This document shows positions 31,364 to 40,987 of a DNA stretch of 64,000 nucleotides, piece after piece. The notes beneath the pieces are model-generated. The model had not been told where the DNA came from, ran no database searches, and saw only the letters and a list, made by a program, of their open reading frames with translations. Source of the DNA: Symsagittifera roscoffensis (lineage: Eukaryota > Xenacoelomorpha > Acoela > Convolutidae); contig NC_087064.1 of assembly GCF_963678635.1 (NCBI RefSeq), positions 52,038,684 to 52,102,683 on the forward strand. Direction: 5' to 3'. The translations under genes were made by a program, and so were the position numbers. Position 1 is the stretch's first letter; each line of letters starts with the position of its first letter.

Positions 31364-34300
31364 GTCAGCGTTGGGACTAGGACACCATGATGGCTTCATC
31401 AATTCGTACACTGCCATCAAGCTCGTTCTCAGTAATTCATCTGAGAATCCCAACCCAAATTCCACTCTCTTGTCGGATTTTGGTACTGAAGGTGCAGTCA
31501 CCTCTTCTTCCAAGACCAGTCCCAATTTGGCCTGTGGATTGTTAGCGCTCTTGATCGTTACAATTCTGGACGTCCAGAACCTTAGTAACACCGCCTGCTC
31601 ATAATCAAAGAAGCAATCACGTATGTCTTCACTCAGGAAAGGATTGTACGCTATCCTTATGATCCCAGATACGTAGCTATATGACTTCTTCTCGATCGGT
31701 CCACAGTATTCACTGGATTTCGGCAATGCTCCCATAGATTCTTTAGTGAGCCTCAACTCCTTGTTTGAGAATCTCCTGATCTCGTCTATCTTTTTCATGG
31801 GTTCCAATTCTTCAGGTTCTTTCATTTTCACCCTCATCGGTTTACTTTGCTGCATATCCAGCATTGCTAGTAAGAACATGGCTTTCGTTCGCTCATCGCC
31901 TTCCCTCAACATTTTAACACAAGTGTTTAATGCAGGTACTGAAATCTGCTCTATCAGGAATCGAATGAAACAGAGAGCGTCTCTCCGCTTTGCACACGCT
32001 ACTGCTGCTCCCTCCTGGACTATCAGATCCCTCAGATTCGTCATAAGGAAAACTTTTTCCTCCTTTGATCTCTTCCTTTCTTCTGAATCATATTCTGCGC
32101 GAGTCAGTCCCATCATGCACCAGGCGAGCCTGAGTTGTAATTCTGTCCTTACGTAAGGTACTGCCACGAGAGCATGTATTCTTGGCGTAGTCCTCATTTC
32201 TTCTTCGAAATACCTCAATACTACTGCTTTCCATGGAAGGCTCACTAACTGCTCGATCGTCTCCGCCTCTACGTCAGACGACGCTAAAGTTCCATACGCC
32301 TTCTGCTTGAGGGTGGTGCCTTGCAACATCATTTCCAGATAACCCTCCATGGCTTTTTCGTCTTCCAGGGCCATTACATACCCTCTAGCCGAGTTCCGGT
32401 ATTCCAACATCTCCATGTATCCACCGGTGGGTTCATCTATCGACACTGTCTCCGACACTGTTAGTCGGTTGTATTCCACTGGTGTCAGTTGTCCTGCAAC
32501 ACTTCCTTTTCCATGATTCATGGGAGATGGTTTGAAGTCCCTCATTTTAATCTCTCCACATTGACTGAGTATTTCCATTTCTAAAGTTGCTCCAGTCAGA
32601 GTGCGGTCACTCCTTTTGGATTTATAACCGGTTGACTTTATTCCCGCCATGAGAATGGGTGGCACCATCGCTATATCAGTTAATATTCTATCTGTGCCAG
32701 ACAATTGATAATCACCTTGCCCCAAATCCATAACTTCTTCGACTCGCTTCCTTTTCGCTGAGTTACCAGCTTTCATCGATATTTCTGAATCCACTTTCGT
32801 CTTTCCAATTCTCCTCGGCATCACTCTGCTGCCTAACTTCATTTTCATCGCATTGATTTTATCAATCACCATTTTTGATCGCATCGTTCCTCTCCTGGTC
32901 CTTGACAGGTACACCACCTCTCCTTCATTGTCCTGCGGTGTCATCTTGATGGGAGAATTCGCTTCACTCTCATCAGTGGCTGAGTCGATCAATAACTCAC
33001 TTAGTCTCCCTTCACACTCATCAAGCTTGTTAAGTACTTCTCTCATCAAGGGTTGATTGAGACCTGTTTTGAGAATGGACTGGGTCCCATAGCTCTGAAC
33101 CACAGTCCAGACTTCTTCCATGAACGCCACTCTGTCCAGCTTACATCCCGTCCTACTCTCGTGGTCTCGGTGATGTACTTCCCATTCTTCTTCGGGCAGC
33201 GTTCCCAAGAAAGGTACTCTGGCTGAGGCCTCTATTCTTCTCCTCCGAGGCGATTCTATGAGGATTTTCTGATCGTTATTTCTTGTATTGCCAGGAGAGC
33301 TGCTCTCCGGCAAATTCCGTTTCATTTCCATAAAGGCTGACGGAGGCTCCAGTGTCGAGGTGCCTTCATCCAGCTCCGTCGTTTCCAACGTATCCGCATT
33401 GTTTTCAAGATCACTGAAGATGTTGAAATCCAGGCTGGATGTTCCTTCTATCGATGCCCTGTCGTCCTCCCCACCAGCTTGATCTTGTTGCATGGGTTCT
33501 TCAGTCTGACGGTTTCCACCCTGTCCGTCATCTCCCTCTGACTTATCCTTGTTCGAGCTCGATGGTCCTTGTTCGTCATTGTCAGCTTCTTCCTGGAATC
33601 TCGGAATGAGCAATGTACCGGCCGACTTATCTTCCTCTTCTCCATGGACCACTTTGATTTCTTCGCAGCCGAAGGGTGCTAGGAAAATTCTCGTCTGCAA
33701 TATTCCCGCAACTTTCATCTCTTTTCTCACACTGGTCAGGATTACTGAGGCTTCAGGCAATTCAGTCCTGCCTCTCATCCTCATTGGAGCTAAGCCTAGT
33801 CCCCTCCATTCCTCATCAAATCCTTCAGGCTTGGGAGTAGCAGCGTTGCTTATTCGCCTTCTCGTCGCTTGATCCGTGTACGCAAATCGTGTGTACTGTA
33901 ACACGGCGGCATTTCTCCCCACGAAGTATGGATCCATCGTCGCCGAGAAATTCCCTACTCTCCTTTCATTGGTTTCGAATGCTCTCAACCTAGGAGTTTG
34001 TACTACGGAGACTGCTCCGAGCAACATCCTTCTTATCAGAGGGAATTCAGGGATTGCTTCGGGTAGCTTCTTGTAATCGCCCCAGTCCTTCGTCTCTTCT
34101 CTCACCTTGTGATACGCTGCTGTGAGACGAGGCACTCTGGTCATTTCACCATTCGTTCTGTCATAGGGCCTCAGATTCCAAAGCTTTGGAAACACCTCGA
34201 TGTGCCCTCTTTCTACTTCTCCCATGCGGTCACAGAAGTGATCGTCAAAATTGATGACTGTCATCTCTGGCTCCGATATTTTCGCAAATAACAGATCTTC

Positions 34301-35926
34301 ACTCATGAGCTCTCGCAATGCGTGCTGCTCACACCAGTTCAGTGTACTACCGTCCACTGCCGATATGAGGTTCAGGTGCAACACCGACCTCCTATATGCT
34401 TCCACTTTAACGTCAGGGAACGCAAAGGTGACTGCTGGTCCATAGATCACTGTCACGAACTCCGTGACTCCTCTGATCAGCGCCAAGGGATCGATTCTCA
34501 TAGCTAAGCTCAAATCTGTTAACAGCGGCATGCCTCCAACATGTCGTCTAACATCTTCCTCTCTTTCAATTGTCTCGTCTTCTCCGGTTCCAAAGCGATT
34601 CTGCTGCAAGAGATACTGGATAAGAGTGTGTCTCAGGTCTCTTATTTTGTTCCACGAGTCTGTGGATTTCTTCATATCCAGATTCCTCACTCTCTCTTTC
34701 ATCTGCTCTGGACAACGTGCCAGTTTCATCAGTCCTCCCAAGTTTCCGTGGGTTATTGCGATCAATGTCAGAAGTCCATCTAGTCGCAGGTTCTGTATTC
34801 CATCCGTAAGCAGTATCGCCGGTCCTTTCACGAAATTCTCCGCTCCAAATGTCACGAACAAGGCTATTGATTCCACTATCGATACTTTCACTACCGCTTG
34901 GAGGAATTCCTTTATCAAGTAGTGCGAGACTTTCGGGTAGACTTTTGCCAAGAAGGACGCGGTCCATCCGGCTCCCAACCCTTCTAGCATGCTGTCTGTC
35001 CTTTCAAATCCCTCCTGTCCTTTCACTTCCTGGGTCCAGAAGGTTTCCAGAGTAATCTGACACATTCTGTTCACGAACTCAGCTGTCTTTTCTCCGGCAT
35101 TTTCCGCCAGGTTCACCTCCTTCAACAAGTAGGCGTGTATCTTAGTGATCATTACTGGGCCTTGCTGAAAAGCATCTGCACCCAATGCCGCTACTCTCGG
35201 ATTCAGGTGTAGCCACTGGTTTGCTTCCGGCTTGGTTCTCAGCACCATCGCTTCCAGATGAGCTCTCGTCTCCAGTGAATTCTTTCTTCTCGTGTCTTCA
35301 CTCGCCACTTCCATTGCTCGGAACCACAAGTCGTTGGACATCGCCGTGATCACTCGATGGTCGTCATCTATTCCTGGTTTCAGTTTGAGTTGCCGACTGA
35401 AGTTGGACAGTTCCAACCCCAGCACTTCGTCCAACACCAACATGTGTAGCGCGTGGTCCTTGAACCCTCTCATCGCGTTTGAGATATCTGACCATACTGC
35501 AGGCAGTTCAGCCTTAAGTGGCCTCAGGTTCTCCATTTCTATCATGCGATTCGGGGCTGATTTGATCACATCATATTTTCCCTCCGAAAGTAAGGCTACC
35601 ATTGCATACACAAATTTCAGTCCATCCGGGAGATGTGCATATCCCGGAGACAACGCAAATACTACTCTCAACGTCACTTTATTGAATGATCCCTCCTTTG
35701 TCGCGTCTACCACTTCACCCATTGACTCCAGGATGTCTTTTATCGCTGGCCATACTGCGTTTTCTGCTGTTGCAGGATCTCTGAGCCTGCTCAGAAAACC
35801 TCTACTGTGTAGATGGTCATTGATGCCAGCAAACACAATCGTTATCGGGTTCATTTCTGTCTGCCTTTGTACCCCTATAGCCAATGACACTGATTGCAAT
35901 AGGTCTAGGTCAACTGCGGCCAGCAT
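31337..35926 (-). CDS. Long accessory protein of the giant element (1529 codons, unknown function)
   Basis: The N terminus (residues 1-45) reads MLAAVDLDLLQSV... then ITIVFAGINDHLHSRG. GIND resembles block III (GxND) of SGNH hydrolases, and the residues just upstream, across a stop codon, read IMVVANSEF, a possible decayed block I. The rest has no domain I recognise. It contains a long helical first half, an acidic low-complexity middle (about residues 770-900) and a helical C-terminal half with LPWKAVVLRYFEEEMRT. In copy 2 the reading continues from the SGNH frame without a stop, so this is probably the second part of one polyprotein. The last five codons here are out-of-frame sequence beyond a deletion. 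Confidence 0.8.
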   Translation of the reverse strand: MLAAVDLDLLQSVSLAIGVQRQTEMNPITIVFAGINDHLHSRGFLSRLRDPATAENAVWPAIKDILESMGEVVDATKEGSFNKVTLRVVFALSPGYAHLPDGLKFVYAMVALLSEGKYDVIKSAPNRMIEMENLRPLKAELPAVWSDISNAMRGFKDHALHMLVLDEVLGLELSNFSRQLKLKPGIDDDHRVITAMSNDLWFRAMEVASEDTRRKNSLETRAHLEAMVLRTKPEANQWLHLNPRVAALGADAFQQGPVMITKIHAYLLKEVNLAENAGEKTAEFVNRMCQITLETFWTQEVKGQEGFERTDSMLEGLGAGWTASFLAKVYPKVSHYLIKEFLQAVVKVSIVESIALFVTFGAENFVKGPAILLTDGIQNLRLDGLLTLIAITHGNLGGLMKLARCPEQMKERVRNLDMKKSTDSWNKIRDLRHTLIQYLLQQNRFGTGEDETIEREEDVRRHVGGMPLLTDLSLAMRIDPLALIRGVTEFVTVIYGPAVTFAFPDVKVEAYRRSVLHLNLISAVDGSTLNWCEQHALRELMSEDLLFAKISEPEMTVINFDDHFCDRMGEVERGHIEVFPKLWNLRPYDRTNGEMTRVPRLTAAYHKVREETKDWGDYKKLPEAIPEFPLIRRMLLGAVSVVQTPRLRAFETNERRVGNFSATMDPYFVGRNAAVLQYTRFAYTDQATRRRISNAATPKPEGFDEEWRGLGLAPMRMRGRTELPEASVILTSVRKEMKVAGILQTRIFLAPFGCEEIKVVHGEEEDKSAGTLLIPRFQEEADNDEQGPSSSNKDKSEGDDGQGGNRQTEEPMQQDQAGGEDDRASIEGTSSLDFNIFSDLENNADTLETTELDEGTSTLEPPSAFMEMKRNLPESSSPGNTRNNDQKILIESPRRRRIEASARVPFLGTLPEEEWEVHHRDHESRTGCKLDRVAFMEEVWTVVQSYGTQSILKTGLNQPLMREVLNKLDECEGRLSELLIDSATDESEANSPIKMTPQDNEGEVVYLSRTRRGTMRSKMVIDKINAMKMKLGSRVMPRRIGKTKVDSEISMKAGNSAKRKRVEEVMDLGQGDYQLSGTDRILTDIAMVPPILMAGIKSTGYKSKRSDRTLTGATLEMEILSQCGEIKMRDFKPSPMNHGKGSVAGQLTPVEYNRLTVSETVSIDEPTGGYMEMLEYRNSARGYVMALEDEKAMEGYLEMMLQGTTLKQKAYGTLASSDVEAETIEQLVSLPWKAVVLRYFEEEMRTTPRIHALVAVPYVRTELQLRLAWCMMGLTRAEYDSEERKRSKEEKVFLMTNLRDLIVQEGAAVACAKRRDALCFIRFLIEQISVPALNTCVKMLREGDERTKAMFLLAMLDMQQSKPMRVKMKEPEELEPMKKIDEIRRFSNKELRLTKESMGALPKSSEYCGPIEKKSYSYVSGIIRIAYNPFLSEDIRDCFFDYEQAVLLRFWTSRIVTIKSANNPQAKLGLVLEEEVTAPSVPKSDKRVEFGLGFSDELLRTSLMAVYELMKPSWCPSPNADSILQITMQ

Positions 35927-35938
35927 TATGACGTCCGG

Positions 35939-38584
35939 TTAAAACAAAGACTTAGAGGTGTACACGAACTCTGAATTCGCTACTACCATGATTTTGGCCT
36001 TTCTCATCTCTGCTTTGTCGTAGGCGGCGAAGATGGTCTCATCTTTCTTTATCGCTGTCAATCCGCCATATCTCTGGGCATCACCATCTTGGTTCACTAG
36101 TTTTGGGTACACTCTCTCCTTCACATGACCAGGTGGTGTCGTCAATTGCCTAAATATCTTCACGTGTTGTCCAATCGGCGCTCTCGCTGTCAGGAATCTT
36201 CCTGGCCTTTCTTCACGATTCCTCTCATCATGGTTCAATCTCACATCTTGCAACGGTCTTGCATTCACAGGTCCTATTGTGTTGTTGGAGGGCAGTCCCT
36301 CCAAGTCGGCAAATCTCAAGGCCGTCGTGGAGCTGAAATTTATGCTAGCGGCTATCAACCAGTCTACGCCGGTTATCGAGTACAATCTGCTGACGGATAG
36401 CGTCGCTCCATTCAGCATCCTCCTTGCATCTTCGATGAAGCTCACTCTCTGTAGGTCCAGCTTCATTAGTTCTTCTTTGTATATATGCCAAGGAGACGGT
36501 ATGGATCGCGACCACATCAATGAGCCTCTGCTCGGTCTCTCCTCTCGACTGGTACTCGTCGTCTCCGATCTAGTGTCCGATCTGGATGTGCCTGCTACTT
36601 CCTCGATTGGTTGGTTGACAGGTCCTATCCTTTTCCTAGGATGAATTGTCCTCCTCATCGGTGCTTCTCCCAACCGATCTTGTACGTCTGTTCTTCGACC
36701 TGGTTCACCGGAGCTTTGTTGCCAGTAATTTGTGACGGCTGGGACCGTACCCAAGCGTGTTTCCAGGTTAGGAGGTACAAAGGTGGTGATCACCGTATCA
36801 CTCACCGTTCCCTCTTCCTTCAGTACTCCTGTGTCAAAGAGTTCTGCTTCCAGCTCATCCAACCGTTCTTGGAAGACTCGATTCAACCAGGCTTGTCCTT
36901 CGACACTGTCGAAGTGGATGCCATCTGTGGTCAGTCTGGCTTGATCCATGGCTCTTAATTCATGTTCAATGTCCATGAGGATCATTCTTCCGGCATTTCG
37001 ATTTGCTAGGTTTCTCAAGATGTTGTTCCATCTCATGACTCCCTCGTTGTGCCTTCTTCCTGATGCTGTCAGGCTTCTTGCGTTCATTGGCACCGTGCAA
37101 ACGGTCAGTACCGCGCAACTGAACTTCTGCCAGAGAGTAGTAAACAAACACACCATCATTGACTCCCACAGTGCTTCCTGCTCATCTGATCCTCTGGAGA
37201 TATCATTCGTCCCAACTAAGATCATCACATTGGGTATCTTCCCTGGATTCATCAGCTCCACCATGCGATATAATTGGGCAATCGTCGCGCCTCCAAAGGC
37301 CATCACCGTGGTGACCCATGAGGTCCTCAAATTCGACAGCACTCTGACTAAGCTGTCTCCCAATATCAGGTGAGATGTCCCGAGTGGTGGTTGCTGCAGG
37401 TTCACAGCCGGGCTCCAGGTAGCTCGATTGAAGCAGGCTCTCGGATCTGTCTCCGGAACTCCCGTGAAATTATACTTCAATTGATTATTCTTCTGCACGT
37501 CTATTACACGAGACACTTTCTTCGCTGGCATCTTCCTTACTTTCCTCTCTGGGATTCTCGAGTTCCCCATGAGTGGTGTCACGTTACTCATCCCTTGTCT
37601 GATTACTGTCTGGGAGAGTTGTACTCTGCCCGTATCGTCAATCGTTCCATAGGGTGCAGTCACCCCGGAACCTGGTGCATTCTTGTTAGCGACCAATCGT
37701 CCAGCTGTCTCTATCAGTTTTCTCACTGTCTGTTCTACGACGGGATCACCCAAGGTGTCACTAGGATCCGGGATTGTTACTCGGTTCGTCTCTGCTGGAA
37801 GCCGTGTCTCCGTTGTTTGACTCATTTCTCGAGGTGTCAAGAGCTCCATCGGGGACTGCCCACGAGGAATATCCCTTGCAGGTATCACTTTCTCAATGGA
37901 CGTCGTCAACGCCACCTGCTCCGATTGCTCTTTGTATTCCTGCCTTAAGCGTTCGATCTCTTGACCCTGCTTTTTGTTGCAGTCTTCAAACAACTTTCTC
38001 CACATGTCCCGGTCTTCCTCCATCGCCAGCATGGTCTTCGTCATATCGTCTAACTCCTTCTTCGTACTTCTCAACTGATCGTTCATCTCGTCCAGATCTT
38101 GTATGGTTTGGTTCGTCTGAACCTTCTGTGTTACTTTCGCCCCTTTTGGTGGCACAGCTGCTCTCAGTGGTGAACCAGACGAGGTCGCCTCGCTGTTCAT
38201 CTCCCGATGCATTCTCGTCAGCCCAGGTTTGGGCTTGGAGGGCATTGGCATCTCACCTGGTTGGTAAGTCCTAGAACTTCCCAACCCAGGCTCATTCGCC
38301 AAGTCACTCCCTGAGAGAGCCCCGTTTCTCCACCTCATCACTCTCATGTTCGGGCGGTCTAGTACTCCTCTTTCTCCATATGCTGCCATCAACAGGACTT
38401 CCGTGGGGCGGTCCCCACGGTTGTCGTGCCCCAAGATGTTAATCAGGGCGGTCAGCAACATGACCACCTCTGGGTCCTCCAGAGCGAAGTCTCGTTCGAT
38501 CAGCCGACGATAGATCGCATCTACCATCGGTCCTACATATGCCTCTGCCAGGTCCATCAATTCATCCAGGTTGAAATTGTCCAT
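35939..38584 (-). CDS. SGNH/GDSL hydrolase-like protein of the giant element (881 codons)
   Basis: Residues 1-110 are helical (NLDELMDLAEAYVGPM). About 158-222 form a likely coiled coil (heptads in LDEMNDQLRSTKKELDDMTKTM). About 400-575 is an SGNH hydrolase domain with all four blocks: HLILGDSLVRVL (nucleophile Ser, about 403), FGGATI (Gly), ILVGTNDIS (Asn, about 456) and TTDGIHFD (Asp-x-x-His, about 552). The family comprises esterases and deacetylases, for example the ORF1 esterases of CR1-like LINEs and viral haemagglutinin-esterases; the substrate here is unknown. The frame ends in TAA at 35939-35941, where copy 2 has TGG. A T-rich acceptor (CCTTTTCTAG at 38661) lies 77 nt before the ATG. 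Confidence 0.85.
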   Translation of the reverse strand: MDNFNLDELMDLAEAYVGPMVDAIYRRLIERDFALEDPEVVMLLTALINILGHDNRGDRPTEVLLMAAYGERGVLDRPNMRVMRWRNGALSGSDLANEPGLGSSRTYQPGEMPMPSKPKPGLTRMHREMNSEATSSGSPLRAAVPPKGAKVTQKVQTNQTIQDLDEMNDQLRSTKKELDDMTKTMLAMEEDRDMWRKLFEDCNKKQGQEIERLRQEYKEQSEQVALTTSIEKVIPARDIPRGQSPMELLTPREMSQTTETRLPAETNRVTIPDPSDTLGDPVVEQTVRKLIETAGRLVANKNAPGSGVTAPYGTIDDTGRVQLSQTVIRQGMSNVTPLMGNSRIPERKVRKMPAKKVSRVIDVQKNNQLKYNFTGVPETDPRACFNRATWSPAVNLQQPPLGTSHLILGDSLVRVLSNLRTSWVTTVMAFGGATIAQLYRMVELMNPGKIPNVMILVGTNDISRGSDEQEALWESMMVCLFTTLWQKFSCAVLTVCTVPMNARSLTASGRRHNEGVMRWNNILRNLANRNAGRMILMDIEHELRAMDQARLTTDGIHFDSVEGQAWLNRVFQERLDELEAELFDTGVLKEEGTVSDTVITTFVPPNLETRLGTVPAVTNYWQQSSGEPGRRTDVQDRLGEAPMRRTIHPRKRIGPVNQPIEEVAGTSRSDTRSETTSTSREERPSRGSLMWSRSIPSPWHIYKEELMKLDLQRVSFIEDARRMLNGATLSVSRLYSITGVDWLIAASINFSSTTALRFADLEGLPSNNTIGPVNARPLQDVRLNHDERNREERPGRFLTARAPIGQHVKIFRQLTTPPGHVKERVYPKLVNQDGDAQRYGGLTAIKKDETIFAAYDKAEMRKAKIMVVANSEFVYTSKSLF

Positions 38585-38995
38585 ACTGTTCTTTCCAAGT
38601 TTGATTTGATTTCGATTTCAAGTTTTGACTCAAGTGAGCAATTAAATGATCAATCAGGATCTAGAAAAGGAATCACGACTGTCACACCTGTCAGTTTCAC
38701 CTTAATATATATCGTTAAAATTTGCTTAAAGACAGTTCAGATAAAAAGATATTTATCCTAAAATTTATTAAAATCAATTGGTTTCTAAAATTTTGGAATT
38801 CGACCTAAGATTGGACAGTCCAAACTTTGGATCTATTCCCAAGATCGTCATTTAGTTGTTCATGGTCACTAACCCCTACTTACCCATGATCTTAATAACC
38901 TAACACATAACATTACATTACATAACACAACATAACACACACATCACACATTACATGTAACTTGGTCCCCGGCCCAACACCCTCTCGCTCATCAC
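38585..38995 (-). other. Spacer between the macro-like frame and the SGNH frame
   Basis: About 410 bp without a frame. It contains a simple CA/AT-rich run (about 38898-38955, AACATAACAC-like) and, near the SGNH start, the sense-strand sequence GATTCCTTTTCTAG ending at 38661, a fair splice acceptor. It may serve to make a separate mRNA for the accessory protein. Confidence 0.5.
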
Positions 38996-40612
38996 TCAGC
39001 CTATACTTAAGTAATATTTCTTATGTAGATACACTTGTATGTTCGTATCAGAGAATATCACGTGTACAAGCGCGTACAATTCCCGAGGATGCAGTCTTCC
39101 TCTATTTGGATCGTACACTGGAAGCGAAAGCTCCTTCACGTCCATTTCCACAAGGAAGTCCCTCAGCCTCGTCAAAGACAAGACTAGGTTTTCTGGGTCC
39201 ACGTGCTGCTTCTCTGTCGCCCTCTTCACCAAGAAGCATAAGTACTTTCCCGGTATCTGCGACACCGCCGGAGGTAAGGCTGCTACGCCCCCTATCCCTG
39301 GTCTTTGCTTCCAAAGGAATTCCACGTTTTTATATTCCCTCTTAAAATCTGCCGCTAGCGCCGTCCTAAAACTCATGTCTGCGGTGATAGCTACCGCACA
39401 TGTTCTGTTTGTGAGTATGAAATCACTGTCTGTTAGTATTATGTTACTAGAATATTCATTTGGTAAATTAAAATATGACTCCACTACCCTGCCTATGTCA
39501 GGTTTCTTAGGTTCTTCACCTGTTTCTGCTTCTAATTCTCCTGTTTCTCTTGCTATTCTCAATTTTTTTATTATCAGGTTTTCAGTGTGGGTAAGTCCTA
39601 CCCCCACTCCCCGGACAAAAATATCCATCGGCGTCCGCGTCGATCGCATACCGGGTATTAAGTCAAGGTTAGAAGCTGGAATGAGAAGTTGTCCTTCCTG
39701 GGCAGCCCAGGACGGATCATCTCGTTCGGTCTTAATGTATTTCGCGCTTTCACGATCTACGTCTTGAATCGTAACGCTGGTCTCTTTAGGGTCTGATGTC
39801 ATTTCATTCAGCCACTCTAAGACACGCAGGTTCGTCTGGTCTTGTTCATATGACTGCTGTTGCTCATCGTCAAATTCTACCTCGGGTTTTGACCAGTCGT
39901 CAACCCACTCATCGTTATGATCATCGACTATGTCAATGTCTTGTGACACAGTTATTTCTTCTAAACCCACTACTTCCTCCACTACTTTCTTCAGATCTAT
40001 CCTATCCACTACAAAGTCGTCACCGTAAGGATTGTACTTCTTTCTTGGTCTCGTCCCGTCCTTCTGACGAGTCTGCATCGTGAACGGAAGGTCCGGTTCG
40101 AAGTTCTTGGGAACCTCTGTCTGTTCGGGATCCTGCCAATCTTCCTCTGCGTAGGGTAAGGTTTCATCGTCCGCTTCGATCTGTTCGTTTGGATCCAGGT
40201 CCAATGGTGTATCCGTACCTTCCTCTACGACCTCGTTTCCATCGTTCTTCTCCCTGGTGCCCTTTTCATTGACCTCACAAGCAGGATCCATCATTAAATA
40301 ATCCCCTTCTTCCATGTCTGCAGGTATACACCAGTCTTCTGTCGATGGATTGTGTGGCTTGATGTTCTCGTAGTGGGCGGCTCGGCCAGTACTCAGTCTA
40401 TAAAAACGTCCCTCCTGGTGCACCTCCGTAATCATGAAGGGTCCCCTCCACTTTTTTAGAAGCTTCTTTGTTCCTTTCGGTGGTATAACGTTCTGAAATA
40501 CCCATACGTAGTCTCCCACCGAGTAGGCCTTTGCACCAGCTGCTTTCTTGTCGAATCTTTTCCTCTGCCTTGCCTGTGCCTGCTGAGTGTTTCGTCTACA
40601 CAAATCGTTCAA
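38996..40612 (-). CDS. Integrase C-terminal GPY/F domain fused to an acidic linker and a macro-like domain
   Basis: Residues 1-75 are the integrase end with the GPY/F module (KKWRGPFMITEVHQEGRFYRLSTGRAAHYENIKPH). An acidic linker of about 300 residues follows. Residues about 385-535 resemble an OARD1/TARG1-type macro domain: a first strand (IILTDSDFIL), RTALAADFKREY where family members have the GAGIA...FKxxF block, a strand-helix YLCFLVKRATEKQHVDPENLVLSL, FLVEMDVKELSLPVYD, and HVIFSDTNIQVYLH at the end. Key loops differ (MSFRTALA for MGAGIA, YDPNRGRL for IGCGLDxL), so ADP-ribose binding is doubtful. The frame is reached from 40932-40609 by a shift near 40615-40630, where the preceding frame hits a stop. 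Confidence 0.75.
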   Translation of the reverse strand: MNDLCRRNTQQAQARQRKRFDKKAAGAKAYSVGDYVWVFQNVIPPKGTKKLLKKWRGPFMITEVHQEGRFYRLSTGRAAHYENIKPHNPSTEDWCIPADMEEGDYLMMDPACEVNEKGTREKNDGNEVVEEGTDTPLDLDPNEQIEADDETLPYAEEDWQDPEQTEVPKNFEPDLPFTMQTRQKDGTRPRKKYNPYGDDFVVDRIDLKKVVEEVVGLEEITVSQDIDIVDDHNDEWVDDWSKPEVEFDDEQQQSYEQDQTNLRVLEWLNEMTSDPKETSVTIQDVDRESAKYIKTERDDPSWAAQEGQLLIPASNLDLIPGMRSTRTPMDIFVRGVGVGLTHTENLIIKKLRIARETGELEAETGEEPKKPDIGRVVESYFNLPNEYSSNIILTDSDFILTNRTCAVAITADMSFRTALAADFKREYKNVEFLWKQRPGIGGVAALPPAVSQIPGKYLCFLVKRATEKQHVDPENLVLSLTRLRDFLVEMDVKELSLPVYDPNRGRLHPRELYALVHVIFSDTNIQVYLHKKYYLSIG

Positions 40613-40974
40613 CTCCTGTTGGCGTTTGTCACATCCCTCACGTAGACCTGTGGGGACGTTTTCTTTCCCTCATATTCTGGGTAGAAGAATGTCAAGGGTA
40701 AAGACTTCTCGTGTCCCGTCAGCATCATGCGTGGACTGACTCCAGTGGTGGAGTGTTGCGTGCTATTATAAGCTCCCATCACCTGTGGAAGGTATCTGTC
40801 CCAATCGGTCATGTACCTGGAACAATATACCCTCAGCATCGACACTAACGTCCTATTCTGTCTTTCCACTAAGCCATTCGTCTGAGGGTGGTATGTCGTG
40901 GAGTGAGCCTGAGCGACCTGTGACCGTCTCATAAGCTCTTTCGTAAGCTCGCCTACGAAAGCTGTTCCATTGTC
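40609..40974 (-). pseudogene. Integrase core fragment of giant element copy 1
   Basis: Reading from about 40974, QSDNGTAFVGEL carries the second catalytic Asp. TYHPQTNGLVERQNR carries the Glu, 36 codons later as expected for D35E, and YNSTQHSTTGVSP follows. The frame differs from the upstream polyprotein, which stops at 41002, and shifts again into the GPY/F frame near 40615-40630. Only about 22 codons, partly repeat-derived, separate the first and second catalytic Asp where Ty3 integrases have near 57-60, so part of the core is deleted. Confidence 0.85.
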
Positions 40975-40987
40975 CGATTGAAACGTA

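Noticed and set aside
35292-35942. Long plus-strand frames opposite the accessory proteins (for example 35292-35942 and 63159-63863)
   Set aside because: Shadows of the GC-richer coding strand, serine and leucine rich, with no motif.
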